A stretch of 64,000 bases of DNA from Solwaraspora sp. WMMD406. GTDB lineage: Bacteria; Actinomycetota; Actinomycetes; Mycobacteriales; Micromonosporaceae. The translations under genes were made by a program, and so were the position numbers. The DNA lies in contig NZ_JARUBF010000001.1 in the NCBI RefSeq assembly GCF_029626025.1, positions 3,782,001-3,846,000 on the forward strand, read 5' to 3'. The notes beneath the pieces were generated by a model that searched no databases, was not told the origin of the DNA, and was given only the letters and a program-made list of their open reading frames with translations. Shown piece by piece: positions 50,822 through 59,946 of the stretch. Position 1 is the first letter of the stretch. Each line of letters begins with the position of its first letter.

Positions 50822-52111
50822 ATGAACGACCAGACCGTGGTGGCGGCCGGAGTCGCCGCCGGGGCGGACCCGTCGACGCAGGCCGGGCCGGCCGAGCCGA
50901 CGAAAAGGATCCCCCGGCCGCTGCTCGTCGGCGCGTACGCGTTCCCGCACGGGGACGCCACCTCGAACCGGCTGCTGCAACTGGCCCGCAGCGCCGCCCC
51001 GGAGGGCACCCGTACGCTGGTCGTCAACGACTGGCCGTGCGAGGTCCCCATCCCGTCCTCGACCTGCGAGGTGGCCGGCGTCGACCTGATCACCCTGCGG
51101 GTCCGGGGCGCGAACCGGCTCACCCGGATGGCCGCCCGCCTGGCCCGCCCGGTCCGGGTGCTGCGCGCGGTGCACCGCCGCGACCTCGGCCGGGGCGACG
51201 TCTCCGTCGTGCTGCTACCGATGGCCATGATGACGCTCGGCAACTGGGCGGCGCTGCGGCTGGCCCTGCGCTGCCCGGTGGTGGTCGACGCCAGTGAGCG
51301 GCACGACCGCCGCCAGTTCCGGCGTGGCTGGCTGGAGCCCTACTTCGTCCGGCACCGCTGGTCGACCTTCCTGGCGACCCGGTTGGTGGGTCGGGCCACG
51401 ACGGTCTCGACCACCCTGGCCGCCTACCTCCAAGGGCACGGCATGGACGTGCTGGTGGTTCCGCCGCAGGTCGACTGTGACGAGTTCGCGCCGCCGCGGC
51501 CGCCGCCGCTCGACGCGGGACTGCGTCTGCTCTACGCGGGGACCCCGGCCCGTAAGGACATGCTCGACGTGATCCTGCGTGGCATCAGCCGGCTCGCGCC
51601 GGACGACCAGCGGCGGGTCAGTCTCACCATCGCCGGGGTCACCCGGGACGACGCCGCCGCCCGGTCCGACCTCGACCCGGCGGTGCTGGACGCCGTGTCG
51701 GCCGAGGTTGTCTTCCTCGGCCGGGTACCTCGGGACACCGTCCTGGCGTTGCTGTCCACCTCGCACTTCTCGTTGCTGGTCCGGCCCACCGGCGGCTACG
51801 CGGCCAACGGATTCCCGTCGAAGGTGCCGGAGAGCCTTGCCGCCGGGTGCCCGGTGATGCTTAACCACACCAGCGACCTCGCCGACTATGTGCGGGACGA
51901 CGTCGAAGGTCTGGTACTCGACGGCAACGGCTCGGACGACGTCCGCCGGGCCATCGAGCGGGCGCTCCGGTTGCGCGACGACCGATGGGCGGCGATGAGC
52001 CGGGCCGCCCGGACCCGGGCCCGTGACTCGTTCGACCATCGTGCCTGGCGGAGCCGGGTCAGCGCGTTCGTCGGCCGCCGGCAGCGCCGGCCCCCGCCAG
52101 GCGGGCGGTGA
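50822..52111 (+). CDS. GT4-like glycosyltransferase
   Basis: A 429-residue GT-B transferase. The donor domain shows LRLLYAGTPARKDMLDVIL, VVFLGRVPRDTVLALL and FPSKVPESLAAGCPVM. The acceptor half begins RPLLVGAYAFPHGDATSNRLL. Its start is 6 bp after the preceding stop. Its 3' end overlaps the opposing polymerase gene by 53 bp, so the two mRNAs are complementary at their ends. Confidence 0.85.
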   Translation: MNDQTVVAAGVAAGADPSTQAGPAEPTKRIPRPLLVGAYAFPHGDATSNRLLQLARSAAPEGTRTLVVNDWPCEVPIPSSTCEVAGVDLITLRVRGANRLTRMAARLARPVRVLRAVHRRDLGRGDVSVVLLPMAMMTLGNWAALRLALRCPVVVDASERHDRRQFRRGWLEPYFVRHRWSTFLATRLVGRATTVSTTLAAYLQGHGMDVLVVPPQVDCDEFAPPRPPPLDAGLRLLYAGTPARKDMLDVILRGISRLAPDDQRRVSLTIAGVTRDDAAARSDLDPAVLDAVSAEVVFLGRVPRDTVLALLSTSHFSLLVRPTGGYAANGFPSKVPESLAAGCPVMLNHTSDLADYVRDDVEGLVLDGNGSDDVRRAIERALRLRDDRWAAMSRAARTRARDSFDHRAWRSRVSAFVGRRQRRPPPGGR

Positions 52112-53567
52112 CCCGGGTACGCGGCCGGCTCGGCCGGTCGCCGACCTGAGCCGGGCGTCGCCGGCCCGGCCGCTGACGTGGTCGTCGCTGCTGGTCCGGT
52201 CGCTGGTCCGGCCGCTGGTCCGGTCGCCGGTCCGACGGCAGATGCGCCAGCACGGCGGCCACCGCCAACCAGAACACGTACGGGTAGGTGTGCCCGGTGC
52301 CGAACATCGCCGATTCGGTGACCTGGATGAGCAACCCGGTCACGATGAGCCAGATCAGACCCGAGTTGGCCTGGCTCACCGGGGCGCGCAGCACGGCCCG
52401 ACCGGCCGCTAACAGGAGCAGCAGCAGGGGAACGGCCGCCGCCAGGCCGAGTTCCAGCAACAGTTGAAGATAACTGTTGTGCACCACCCCGGCGGCCAAG
52501 CCGGCGATGCTGTCGTAGCTGGCCAGCTCGACCAGGTGGTCGCGGGACGCGTAGCCGAAACCCAGCGCGGGGTGATTCTGCCACCACAGGTCGATGGTGG
52601 CCTCCCACATCCTGGTCCGGCCGTTGCTCAGGTCGTCGCCGTCGGTGAACCGGGTGGCGATCTGCTGTCCGAAGGCCGACCCGGTGAGCCTGGGCAGCAG
52701 ATCGAACAGGTGCGCCACCAGGAGCGCCGCCGTGCCGCCGACGGCGAGCCGGGCGAACGGTCCGATCCCGTGGCGGAGCACGATCCAGAGCGCTCCGACG
52801 AGCACGGCGACCAGCCCGGTGCGTGACTGCGACAGCAGCAGGGCGGCCGCCGCCGGTACGACGCCGAGCAGCTCGACCCACCGGCCGGACTGCCGATAGA
52901 GCGCCCACCCGAGGGGGATGGTCAAGGCGCTGACCATCCCGAGCATGTTGGGATTGTGGAACACACCCTCCAGCCGCACACTGCCGTCGATGGCGGGGAC
53001 GAGTGTGTCGTCGACGTAGCCGTACCCGATGCTGGCCACCGTGGACATGCCGAGCACCAGGTAGATCGTGCGCAGATCGCCCACCATGGTGGACCGGTCG
53101 GGCCACCGGCGACGGATCACCACATGCACCAGCATGGTCAGCAGCAGCAGCGCGACGCCCCGCTGGAGGGTTTCCAGCGGGACCACCGACCAGGTGGAAC
53201 TCAGGATCGCCAGGCCGGCCAGGGACCAGAGCGCCCCGACGAACACGGCCGTCCAACCCGTGACCCGCCCCACCGGGCGGCCCCGGACACACAGCGCCCA
53301 GAGGATGAGGCAACCGACCGCCACGTACCGGCTGTAGTAGCTGGCGTCCACCAGCATCTGCACGTTGGATGACGCGCAGACCAACAGCACCATGGTCAGC
53401 CCGAGCAGCCAGCGCCAGCCGTCCGTTCGCCAGGCCAGGACGAGCAGCGCGAACACCGCCGCAGCGCCGGAGGCGATCAGAAGGTCGCCGAGGGTGAGGA
53501 CGGTGACGAGACCGACGAGACAGGCCGTACCGGCGTACAGGGCCAGTCGGCTCATACGCTCCACCAC
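52059..53567 (-). CDS. wzy: Wzy/O-antigen ligase-type polymerase
   Basis: A 502-residue membrane protein with about 11-12 transmembrane helices. The Wzy_C-type periplasmic loop region contains ARFTDGDDLSNGRTRMWEATIDLWWQNHPALGFGYAS-like sequence (read in pieces), with the conserved R-x-x-MW and GFGY elements followed by HNSYLQLLLELGL. It would polymerise or ligate repeat units outside the membrane. The cytoplasmic tail has tandem RPDQ repeats encoded in the stretch that overlaps the opposing gene. Confidence 0.86.
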   Translation of the reverse strand: MVERMSRLALYAGTACLVGLVTVLTLGDLLIASGAAAVFALLVLAWRTDGWRWLLGLTMVLLVCASSNVQMLVDASYYSRYVAVGCLILWALCVRGRPVGRVTGWTAVFVGALWSLAGLAILSSTWSVVPLETLQRGVALLLLTMLVHVVIRRRWPDRSTMVGDLRTIYLVLGMSTVASIGYGYVDDTLVPAIDGSVRLEGVFHNPNMLGMVSALTIPLGWALYRQSGRWVELLGVVPAAAALLLSQSRTGLVAVLVGALWIVLRHGIGPFARLAVGGTAALLVAHLFDLLPRLTGSAFGQQIATRFTDGDDLSNGRTRMWEATIDLWWQNHPALGFGYASRDHLVELASYDSIAGLAAGVVHNSYLQLLLELGLAAAVPLLLLLLAAGRAVLRAPVSQANSGLIWLIVTGLLIQVTESAMFGTGHTYPYVFWLAVAAVLAHLPSDRRPDQRPDQRPDQQRRPRQRPGRRRPAQVGDRPSRPRTRVTARLAGAGAAGGRRTR

Positions 53568-53624
53568 ATGATGTCCTTCGTCTCCGGCCGGCTCGCCGCC
53601 AGCGATCTCTTCGTTGGCGCGGGG

Positions 53625-54653
53625 TCAGACGGGGACGCTCGGACGGTCGGCCGGGGTCTGCCCACCGGACCACCGGTTCCGGGCCGCGTGCATCGTCGTG
53701 ATCATGTCCGGCCAGCTCGGCGGGCGGTAGCCGGTGGCCTGCGCCAGCGCCTGCGCCCGCATCGACCGGTCGCACCCGAACCCGTCGTCGGGTACGAGTT
53801 CACCCCGCCAGCCGTACACCTCGGCGACCAGCCGGAGCAGGTCGTACTTGGAAATCGGCTCGGCGGCCAGGTGGTAGAGGCCGGTCAGGTCCGTTCGGGG
53901 CAGGACGACCGTTCGGAGCAGCCGGGCGAACTCGACGGTCGTCACGCCGCTGTAGATGGCCCTGGTGAAGCCGCGTACCAGCCCCGGCTGAGTGAGGAAC
54001 CAGTCCAGCAGGGAACGGTTCGTGGTCAGTTCGTGTCCGATGATCGAGGTACGCAGCGTGAGCGCGCTGCCGCCGGTGACCTCACCCAGCAGCTTGGACC
54101 GCCCGTACAGGTCCGGTGGGTCCGGTAGGTCCCGCTCGACGTACCCGCCCCGGTCGCCGGAGAAGACGCAGTCGGTGCTGACGTGGACCAACCGGCTGTC
54201 GCGTTGGGCGCACGCCTGCGCGAGCAGGTGGGGGAAGAGCGCGTTGAGGGTCACCGTGTGGACGGCGTCCTGCACGTCGGGGCGTTGCTTGATGACGCCG
54301 ACGCAGTTGACGACGACATCCGGTCGCAGTTCGTCGAGAACCCGACGGACCTGCCCGAACCGGGTGGCATCGACGTCGGGGACGATCCGCCGTAGCAGGT
54401 CGGCCGGGGAGTGCGCGGCCAGGTCCGCGACGTCGCGGGCGGTGCCGTACACGTCGAGTCGCGGAACGTCACTGAGCTCCCGGACCAGCGCGTGTCCGAG
54501 CATGCCGGTGGCGCCGACGATCAGGATCCGCCGGGTCACCGTCTCGGTGTCGCGCCGGTCGTCCGCCGCGTCACCCCGCCGGCCGTCCGCCCGGTCGTCC
54601 CGCCGTCGCGGCACCCGGTCCGGTCGCGGGCCGGGTCCTGCCGGGCCGGTCAT
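53625..54653 (-). CDS. RmlD-like SDR reductase (FnlB/WbvR role)
   Basis: A 342-residue extended SDR. A 38-residue Arg/Asp-rich leader precedes the Rossmann motif GATGMLG (about 47-53). STDCVFSGDRGGY and YGRSK (catalytic Tyr/Lys) match dTDP-4-keto-rhamnose reductases. It lacks the C-terminal cupin that gives CapF/FnlB its 3-epimerase activity. With the neighbouring 4,6-dehydratase and the FnlC-type epimerase this favours a simple 4-keto reduction, as in the L-RhaNAc/L-QuiNAc branch. ATGA overlap with the preceding gene; a GTG at about codon 39 could be the true start. Confidence 0.84.
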   Translation of the reverse strand: MTGPAGPGPRPDRVPRRRDDRADGRRGDAADDRRDTETVTRRILIVGATGMLGHALVRELSDVPRLDVYGTARDVADLAAHSPADLLRRIVPDVDATRFGQVRRVLDELRPDVVVNCVGVIKQRPDVQDAVHTVTLNALFPHLLAQACAQRDSRLVHVSTDCVFSGDRGGYVERDLPDPPDLYGRSKLLGEVTGGSALTLRTSIIGHELTTNRSLLDWFLTQPGLVRGFTRAIYSGVTTVEFARLLRTVVLPRTDLTGLYHLAAEPISKYDLLRLVAEVYGWRGELVPDDGFGCDRSMRAQALAQATGYRPPSWPDMITTMHAARNRWSGGQTPADRPSVPV

Positions 54654-55693
54654 GCCGGTACGGCGGCGACGGCCGCGGCGTCGAGCTGTGCCCGTACCTC
54701 GGGCAGGGTCAACAGCAGGTCCTCGATCTCCGGTACGGACAGCCGTCGGGCGTTGTGCGAGTTGTAGTCGGCCAGTCCGCCACGGTCGACGTTGCCCTCG
54801 TCGAAGTAGAGCGCGTAGTTGAGGTCACGACTGTCCACCGGCACCCGGAGGAATTGGCCGAGGTCGTCGGCGTAGGCGAGTTCCTCCCGGCTGGCGAGGG
54901 TCTCGTACAGCTTCTCGCCGTGGCGGATGCCGAGCACGGTGTACTTCGCCGGTACGCCGAACAGGTTGCACAGTGCGGTCGCCAGGTCGCCGATCGTGCA
55001 GGCATCCGCTTTGCGGATGAAGACGTCACCCGGCTGGCCCTGCCGGAACGCGTGTTCGACCAATTCGACCGACTGGGCCAGCGACATCAGGAAGCGGGTC
55101 ATCGTCGGCTCGGTGACGGTCGGCAGCCCGCCGCGACAGATCTGGTCGATGAACAGCGGGATGACCGAGCCCCGGGAGTACATCACGTTGCCGTAGCGCA
55201 CGCAGCAGACCCGGGTCCGGGCGGCGGGGTTGTTGCGCGAGTGCGCCTGCGCCACCTTCTCCATCAACGCCTTGGTCATGCCCATAGAGTTCACCGGGTA
55301 GACCGCCTTGTCGGTGCTGAGCAGGACGAGTGCCTCGACGCCGACCCGTTCGCAGGCGTCCACCACGTTGGCGCTGCCGAGCACGTTGGTCCGGACGGCT
55401 TCGAGTGGGAAGAACTCGCAGGACGGCACCTGTTTGAGGGCTGCGGCGTGGAAGACGAACTCCATGCCCCGGGCGGCTTTGAGCACGCTGTCGTAGTCGC
55501 GGACGTCACCGACGTAGTAGCGGACCCGGTCGTCGCCGATCCGGTGGCGCATCGCGTCCTGCTTGGACTCGTCGCGGCTGAGGATCCGGATCTCCGCCGC
55601 ACCGGCGGCGAGCAGCCGGGACACCATCGTCCGGCCGAAGGATCCCGTGCCGCCGGTGATCAGGAAACGTCTGTCCGATAGCGAGGTAACCAC
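54650..55693 (-). CDS. fnlA: UDP-GlcNAc 4,6-dehydratase/5-epimerase, FnlA/CapE type
   Basis: A 347-residue extended SDR. GGTGSFG near the N-terminus binds NAD(P). STDKAVYPVNSMGMTKALMEKV carries the M-x-x-x-K variant (Met instead of catalytic Tyr) that distinguishes CapE/FnlA/WbjB inverting dehydratases from PseB. It makes UDP-2-acetamido-2,6-dideoxy-L-arabino-4-hexulose. GTG 55693 has AAGGGG at 5 nt and gives the normal family length; ATG 55762 would add 23 unrelated residues. It is followed in the operon by the RmlD-like reductase. Confidence 0.9.
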   Translation of the reverse strand: MVTSLSDRRFLITGGTGSFGRTMVSRLLAAGAAEIRILSRDESKQDAMRHRIGDDRVRYYVGDVRDYDSVLKAARGMEFVFHAAALKQVPSCEFFPLEAVRTNVLGSANVVDACERVGVEALVLLSTDKAVYPVNSMGMTKALMEKVAQAHSRNNPAARTRVCCVRYGNVMYSRGSVIPLFIDQICRGGLPTVTEPTMTRFLMSLAQSVELVEHAFRQGQPGDVFIRKADACTIGDLATALCNLFGVPAKYTVLGIRHGEKLYETLASREELAYADDLGQFLRVPVDSRDLNYALYFDEGNVDRGGLADYNSHNARRLSVPEIEDLLLTLPEVRAQLDAAAVAAVPA

Positions 55694-55934
55694 ATCTGCC
55701 CCTTGTCCTGTGTTCCCGTCGGGCCGTCCTCGGGGACTCGGGATCTCGTCGAACCGGAACATACCGCTCTATAAGCCATGTTGTTACCTTTTCCGGCAAA
55801 GCCCTCGGATGCCGGTGTGCATCGCCGGTTGGTGGTAGGCGGACGCGGTAAGTGGCTGGTCGGCGGGGTCGCCGGCCTGACCTGTTTGCCATAAAAGAGG
55901 CTTATGAAGGTTTCGCAGATGGTATGCGTACTAC

Positions 55935-56123
55935 ATGGCCAAATCTGATGATCGTGGCAAGCGTGCGCGCGCCGAGCGAGCGCGAGTCGAAAGGCCCGCG
56001 CCCGCCAGCGTCCCGATCGCCGTCCCTCCGGTCGGCGCCGCGCCCGCCCCACTCGTGGCCGGCGGCCGGAAGACCGTCGTCCGTACCTGGACCGGGCGCA
56101 TGGGCGATCTGAACCGCCGATGA
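55935..56123 (+). CDS. Possible small basic protein coupled to downstream SDR
   Basis: A 62-residue frame from ATG 55935: an Arg/Lys-rich head (MAKSDDRGKRARAERARVER), then Pro/Ala/Val-rich sequence, then a basic end. Its stop overlaps the SDR start (ATGA). No clear ribosome site precedes either gene, so coupling could matter. The upstream 240 bp (55694-55934) is the least GC-rich part of the locus and holds the divergent promoters. It could equally be a non-coding leader. Confidence 0.35.
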   Translation: MAKSDDRGKRARAERARVERPAPASVPIAVPPVGAAPAPLVAGGRKTVVRTWTGRMGDLNRR

Positions 56124-57100
56124 AGCGGGTTCTGCTGTTGGGCGGCCGCGGATTCCTAGGCCGGCACATCCGTGCCGAGCTCGCGCCCCACATGATCGTC
56201 CGGTCGCCCACCCGGCAGGAATGCGATCTCGTCGAGACGGAGTTGCCGGCCCTGGCCGACCTGGTCGACCGGGAACGACCGGACGTCGTGGTGGCGGCCG
56301 CCGGCCGAATCGTCGGCTCCGGGTACGACTTCACCCAGGCGCACGCGGTGGCGACCGCCAAACTGATCGAGGCGATGGCGTCCGCCGCACCCGGCGCCCG
56401 CCTCATCCGGATCGGCTCGGCGGCCGAGTACGGCGCGGTACCGCACGGCGTCGCGGTCGGTGAGGGGTATCCCGGGGTGCCGGTGAGCGAGTACGGCGTC
56501 AGTCACCTGGCGGCGACCCGGTTGGCCGAACTGGCGGGCGCGGCGGGCCGGCTCGACACGATGGTGCTGCGGGTGTTCAACCCCGTCGGGGCCGGGATGT
56601 CCGCGGGCAACGTCCTGTGTCGGGTGGCGGCCTTGATCCGCGCGGCGGTCGACGACGGCGCCGACGACATCGCTGTCGGCCTGCACGACACCTACCGGGA
56701 CTTCGTCGACGTACGGGACGTGGCGGCGGCGGTGCTGGCCGCGACGCGTTGCCAGCCAGGACCGCAGCGGGTGTTCAACGTGGGCAGTGGGCGGGCGGTG
56801 GCGACCCGCGACGTCGTCCGGTCGCTGGCCGACGTGGCCGGCTTCACCGGCGGTATCCGGGACGGCAGCTTCACCCCGGACGCCAGCCGTTCGGCCTCGG
56901 TGCCATGGATGTGCGCCGACATCGAGCGCGGCAACCGGGTCCTGGGATGGGCACCGGCGTACGACCTGCGCACGTCGTTGACCGCCCTGTGGCACGCCGA
57001 CCGGCCGGAGCCGCTTCGGCCGCCGGCCGCTACCCGGCCCCGCGCGGAGACGGCACGGCCTGGTGCGCAGACCGCTCGGGTCGGCGCGGAAGCGAGGTGA
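56120..57100 (+). CDS. NAD-dependent epimerase/dehydratase-like SDR with Y-x-x-x-H
   Basis: A 326-residue extended SDR. GGRGFLG (8-14) binds the cofactor, IGSAAEYGAV gives the Ser region and YRDFVDVRDVAAAVLAAT the C-terminal signature. The active-site motif reads YGVSH (Tyr125, His129), where Lys is expected. This may reduce or change catalysis; the family would otherwise epimerise or reduce a nucleotide sugar. A C-terminal tail of about 35 residues is repetitive (RAETARPGAQTARVG). It ends 4 bp before the last GT gene and is likely co-transcribed with it. Confidence 0.82.
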   Translation: MKRVLLLGGRGFLGRHIRAELAPHMIVRSPTRQECDLVETELPALADLVDRERPDVVVAAAGRIVGSGYDFTQAHAVATAKLIEAMASAAPGARLIRIGSAAEYGAVPHGVAVGEGYPGVPVSEYGVSHLAATRLAELAGAAGRLDTMVLRVFNPVGAGMSAGNVLCRVAALIRAAVDDGADDIAVGLHDTYRDFVDVRDVAAAVLAATRCQPGPQRVFNVGSGRAVATRDVVRSLADVAGFTGGIRDGSFTPDASRSASVPWMCADIERGNRVLGWAPAYDLRTSLTALWHADRPEPLRPPAATRPRAETARPGAQTARVGAEAR

Positions 57101-57104
57101 CGCC

Positions 57105-58349
57105 ATGCGGATCGGCATGCTGACCCAGTGGTACGACCCCGAGCCGGGGCCGGCTGCGCTACCCGGCATGCTTGCCCGAGCCCTGGCCGGCCGGGGGCAC
57201 GAGGTACGGGTCCTCACCGGCTTCCCCAACTATCCGAACGGTCGGTTGGCCGCCGGCTACCAGCTGGCACGCCGGCTCGACGAGGTCGACGACGTCGACG
57301 AGCGGGTACACATCCGCCGGGTCGCACTCTATCCCAGCCACGACCGCTCCGCCCTGCGGCGGTTGGTGAACTACGGCTCGTTCGCCGCCTCCGCGCTCGC
57401 CTCCGGCAGGGACGTGCTGCGGGGCCTCGACGCGCTCTGGGTGGGCAACTCGCCGATCACCGTCGCCCTGCCGATGTGGTACGCACGGTACGTGCACCGC
57501 GTCCCGGTGCTGCTGCACGTGCTCGACGTCTGGCCGGACAGCGCGGTGGCCAGCGGCTTCATCGGCGACGACCCGACGTCCCGGATGGTCCAGCGCGGGA
57601 TATCCGGCTGGTGCGACGCGATGTACCGCAGCGCGACCCGGGTCGCGTGTGTCTCACCCAGCGCCGTAGACCTGCTCGCCCGGCGCGGCGTACCGCCCGA
57701 GAAGCTGGTTCACGTTCCGATGTGGGCCGACGAGACCCTGCGGACCCGTTCGGGAGACCTCCGCGCCCGCCTCGGACTGCGGCCGGACCAGGTGGTCCTC
57801 GTCTACGCCGGCGCGCTCGGCGCCGCCCAGGGCCTCGACTCGTTGATCGACGCCTGCGCCAGGGTCGGTGATCCCCGGCTGGTCTGCCTGATCGCCGGAT
57901 CCGGCACCGCCGAAGACCGGCTGCGGCGACGGGTTGAACAAGTCGGCGCGACGAACGTCCGCTTCCTGGGGCGGCTGCCCCGGGAGCGGATGCCGGCCCT
58001 GATGGCCACCGGCGACGTGCACTACGTGAGTCTGCGCCCCGGCGGCATGTCGGCGTACACGATGCCGAGCAAGCTGCAGGCGATCCTGGCCGCCGGGCGT
58101 GCTCTGCTGGTGGCGGCGGAGGGCGACGCCGCCGCGGTCGCGCACGACAGCGGGGCGGGCCGCACCGCGCGGCCGGGCGATCCCGACTCGATCGCCGACG
58201 CCCTACGGGAACTCTGCGGGTTGGGTCGGGAGAAGCTCGAACTGCTCGGCCAGGCCGGCCGGGTGTACTACGACCGGTACTTCTCCGTGGCGGCCGGAGC
58301 CGAGCGGGTCGAACGGGTGCTGCGCGAGTCGGTGGCCGGCAGACGGTGA
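57105..58349 (+). CDS. GT4 glycosyltransferase, WbuB-like
   Basis: A 414-residue GT-B transferase. The start MRIGMLTQWYDPEPGPAALPGMLARAL and GFPNYPNGRLAAGYQ matches the WbuB/WcaI group, several members of which transfer L-fucosamine-type residues. The donor domain has LVYAGALGAAQGLDSLI, VRFLGRLPRERMPALM and MPSKLQAILAAGRALL. GAGGTGA precedes ATG 57105. Together with the FnlA/RmlD-like/FnlC enzymes this suggests addition of the 2,6-dideoxy-L-hexosamine to the repeat unit. Confidence 0.87.
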   Translation: MRIGMLTQWYDPEPGPAALPGMLARALAGRGHEVRVLTGFPNYPNGRLAAGYQLARRLDEVDDVDERVHIRRVALYPSHDRSALRRLVNYGSFAASALASGRDVLRGLDALWVGNSPITVALPMWYARYVHRVPVLLHVLDVWPDSAVASGFIGDDPTSRMVQRGISGWCDAMYRSATRVACVSPSAVDLLARRGVPPEKLVHVPMWADETLRTRSGDLRARLGLRPDQVVLVYAGALGAAQGLDSLIDACARVGDPRLVCLIAGSGTAEDRLRRRVEQVGATNVRFLGRLPRERMPALMATGDVHYVSLRPGGMSAYTMPSKLQAILAAGRALLVAAEGDAAAVAHDSGAGRTARPGDPDSIADALRELCGLGREKLELLGQAGRVYYDRYFSVAAGAERVERVLRESVAGRR

Positions 58350-58407
58350 CGGCGGCGGGCCGGCACGACTCGTCCGCCGTACGCCAGGGTCGACCCGGAC
58401 CGCCCGG

Positions 58408-59946
58408 CTACGCCGAGCTGTCCGCGCGTTGCTCGACGGCCCCACCTGATCCACCGACCGCCCCCGGACCTGTCGCCGTCGCATCATCTGCCGTCGGATC
58501 ATCCGCCGGGGTCCCGGTCGCCGATGTCCCGTCCGCCGGGCGGGCCAGGTTGGGGCCGGCGGCCAGACAGGCGACGCCACCGAGCGCCGCCAGCGCGGCC
58601 AACAGCAGCAGCGCGGCGCGCGCCGAGCCGGCCGTGACCACCTCGCCGACCTGGGTGTGCAGCAGGGTGCCGACCACGGCGGCGCCGAGCATCGACCCGA
58701 TCTGCAGCGCCGTGATCAACACCCCGGATGCGGCACCGGCCAGCTGCGGCCGTACGTCGGACAGGGCGACCACGGCCAGCGGCGTGAACAGAAACGCGTT
58801 GCCGACGCCGATCACACACATCGGAGCCACGAACGCCGGCCAGGTCGCGCCGTCGCGCATCGCGAGCGCCGCCCAGGCCATCCCGGCGACCGTGCACACC
58901 GCCCCGACCAGCAGCAGATATCGGCCCTGCACGCGGTCGGCGAGCTTGCCGGCGACTGGGTCGAGCAGGGTGGAGAACAACGAGGCCGGCACGATCATCA
59001 ACCCGGCCGCCCACGGGCTGAGGCCGAGCACCTGCTGGAAGTACAGCGACAGCACCAGCACCAGACCGATCACGGTGCCGGAGGTGGTCAGCGAGAAACC
59101 GTTCATCAGCGGGAAGTTGCGCTGCCGGAACAACGTGAACGGCACCAACGGCTCGCGGTCCTGTCGCCGTCGCTGCTGCGCCAGGAAAGCCGCGACGAAT
59201 CCTCCGGACCCGGCGAGCGTCGCCCAGATGCCGACGTTCCAGCCGTACCGCTCGCCTTGGCTGACGCCGAACGCCAGGCAGAACAACGCGGCCGAGGCCA
59301 GCGCCACGCCGGTGACGTCGAGCCGGTGCCGGGTCCGCTGGGTGACCTCCGGTAGCACCAGCGCGCCGATCACCAGCATGAGCAACCCCAGCGGTACGTT
59401 GAGGTAGAAGATCCACCGCCAGTCCAGGGCGCTGACCAGCACCCCGCCGGCCGCCGGTCCGCTGATCGCGGCCACGCCGCCGACCGCCCCCCGGATCCCG
59501 AACGCGGTCCCGCGTCGCTCCGGCGGGAAGACCTCCACCAGCAGCGCCAACGTCTGCGGGGTCAGCAGGGCGGCACCGAGTCCCTGCACGGCCCGTGCGG
59601 CGATCAGCTGCCCCGGGCCCTGCGCCAGGCCGGCGGCGACGCTCGCCGCGGTGAACACGGCCACACCGATCAGGAAGATCCGCCGTCGGCCGTACAGGTC
59701 ACCGAGGCGTCCGGCGGTGATCAACGCGACCGCCAGCAGCAGGATGTAGGCGCTCAGCGACCACACCACCTGGTCGGCGGAGGCGTCGAGGTCGGCCATG
59801 ATGCTCGGCACCGCGACGGCGAGCACCGCGACGTCGAGCTGGGTCAGGAAGTACGCCAGCGCGAGTACCGCGAGCACCGCCCATGGGTTGCCGCGCAGCC
59901 TGGCCCCCGTCGGGGGCTGGGTCGGTGGCCGGGTCGGGGCGCTCAC
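58408..59946 (-). CDS. MFS exporter, DHA2 (EmrB/QacA) 14-helix type
   Basis: A 512-residue major-facilitator antiporter. AYFLTQLDVAVLAVAVPSI (motif D1 type), GRLGDLYGRRRIF (motif A) and GPAAGGVL (motif C) identify the drug:H+ antiporter-2 family. The C-terminal tail is Thr/Asp/Gly-rich. GTG 59946 overlaps the upstream ligase stop (GTGA). As the last gene of the operon it most likely exports the product and gives self-resistance. Confidence 0.9.
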   Translation of the reverse strand: MSAPTRPPTQPPTGARLRGNPWAVLAVLALAYFLTQLDVAVLAVAVPSIMADLDASADQVVWSLSAYILLLAVALITAGRLGDLYGRRRIFLIGVAVFTAASVAAGLAQGPGQLIAARAVQGLGAALLTPQTLALLVEVFPPERRGTAFGIRGAVGGVAAISGPAAGGVLVSALDWRWIFYLNVPLGLLMLVIGALVLPEVTQRTRHRLDVTGVALASAALFCLAFGVSQGERYGWNVGIWATLAGSGGFVAAFLAQQRRRQDREPLVPFTLFRQRNFPLMNGFSLTTSGTVIGLVLVLSLYFQQVLGLSPWAAGLMIVPASLFSTLLDPVAGKLADRVQGRYLLLVGAVCTVAGMAWAALAMRDGATWPAFVAPMCVIGVGNAFLFTPLAVVALSDVRPQLAGAASGVLITALQIGSMLGAAVVGTLLHTQVGEVVTAGSARAALLLLAALAALGGVACLAAGPNLARPADGTSATGTPADDPTADDATATGPGAVGGSGGAVEQRADSSA

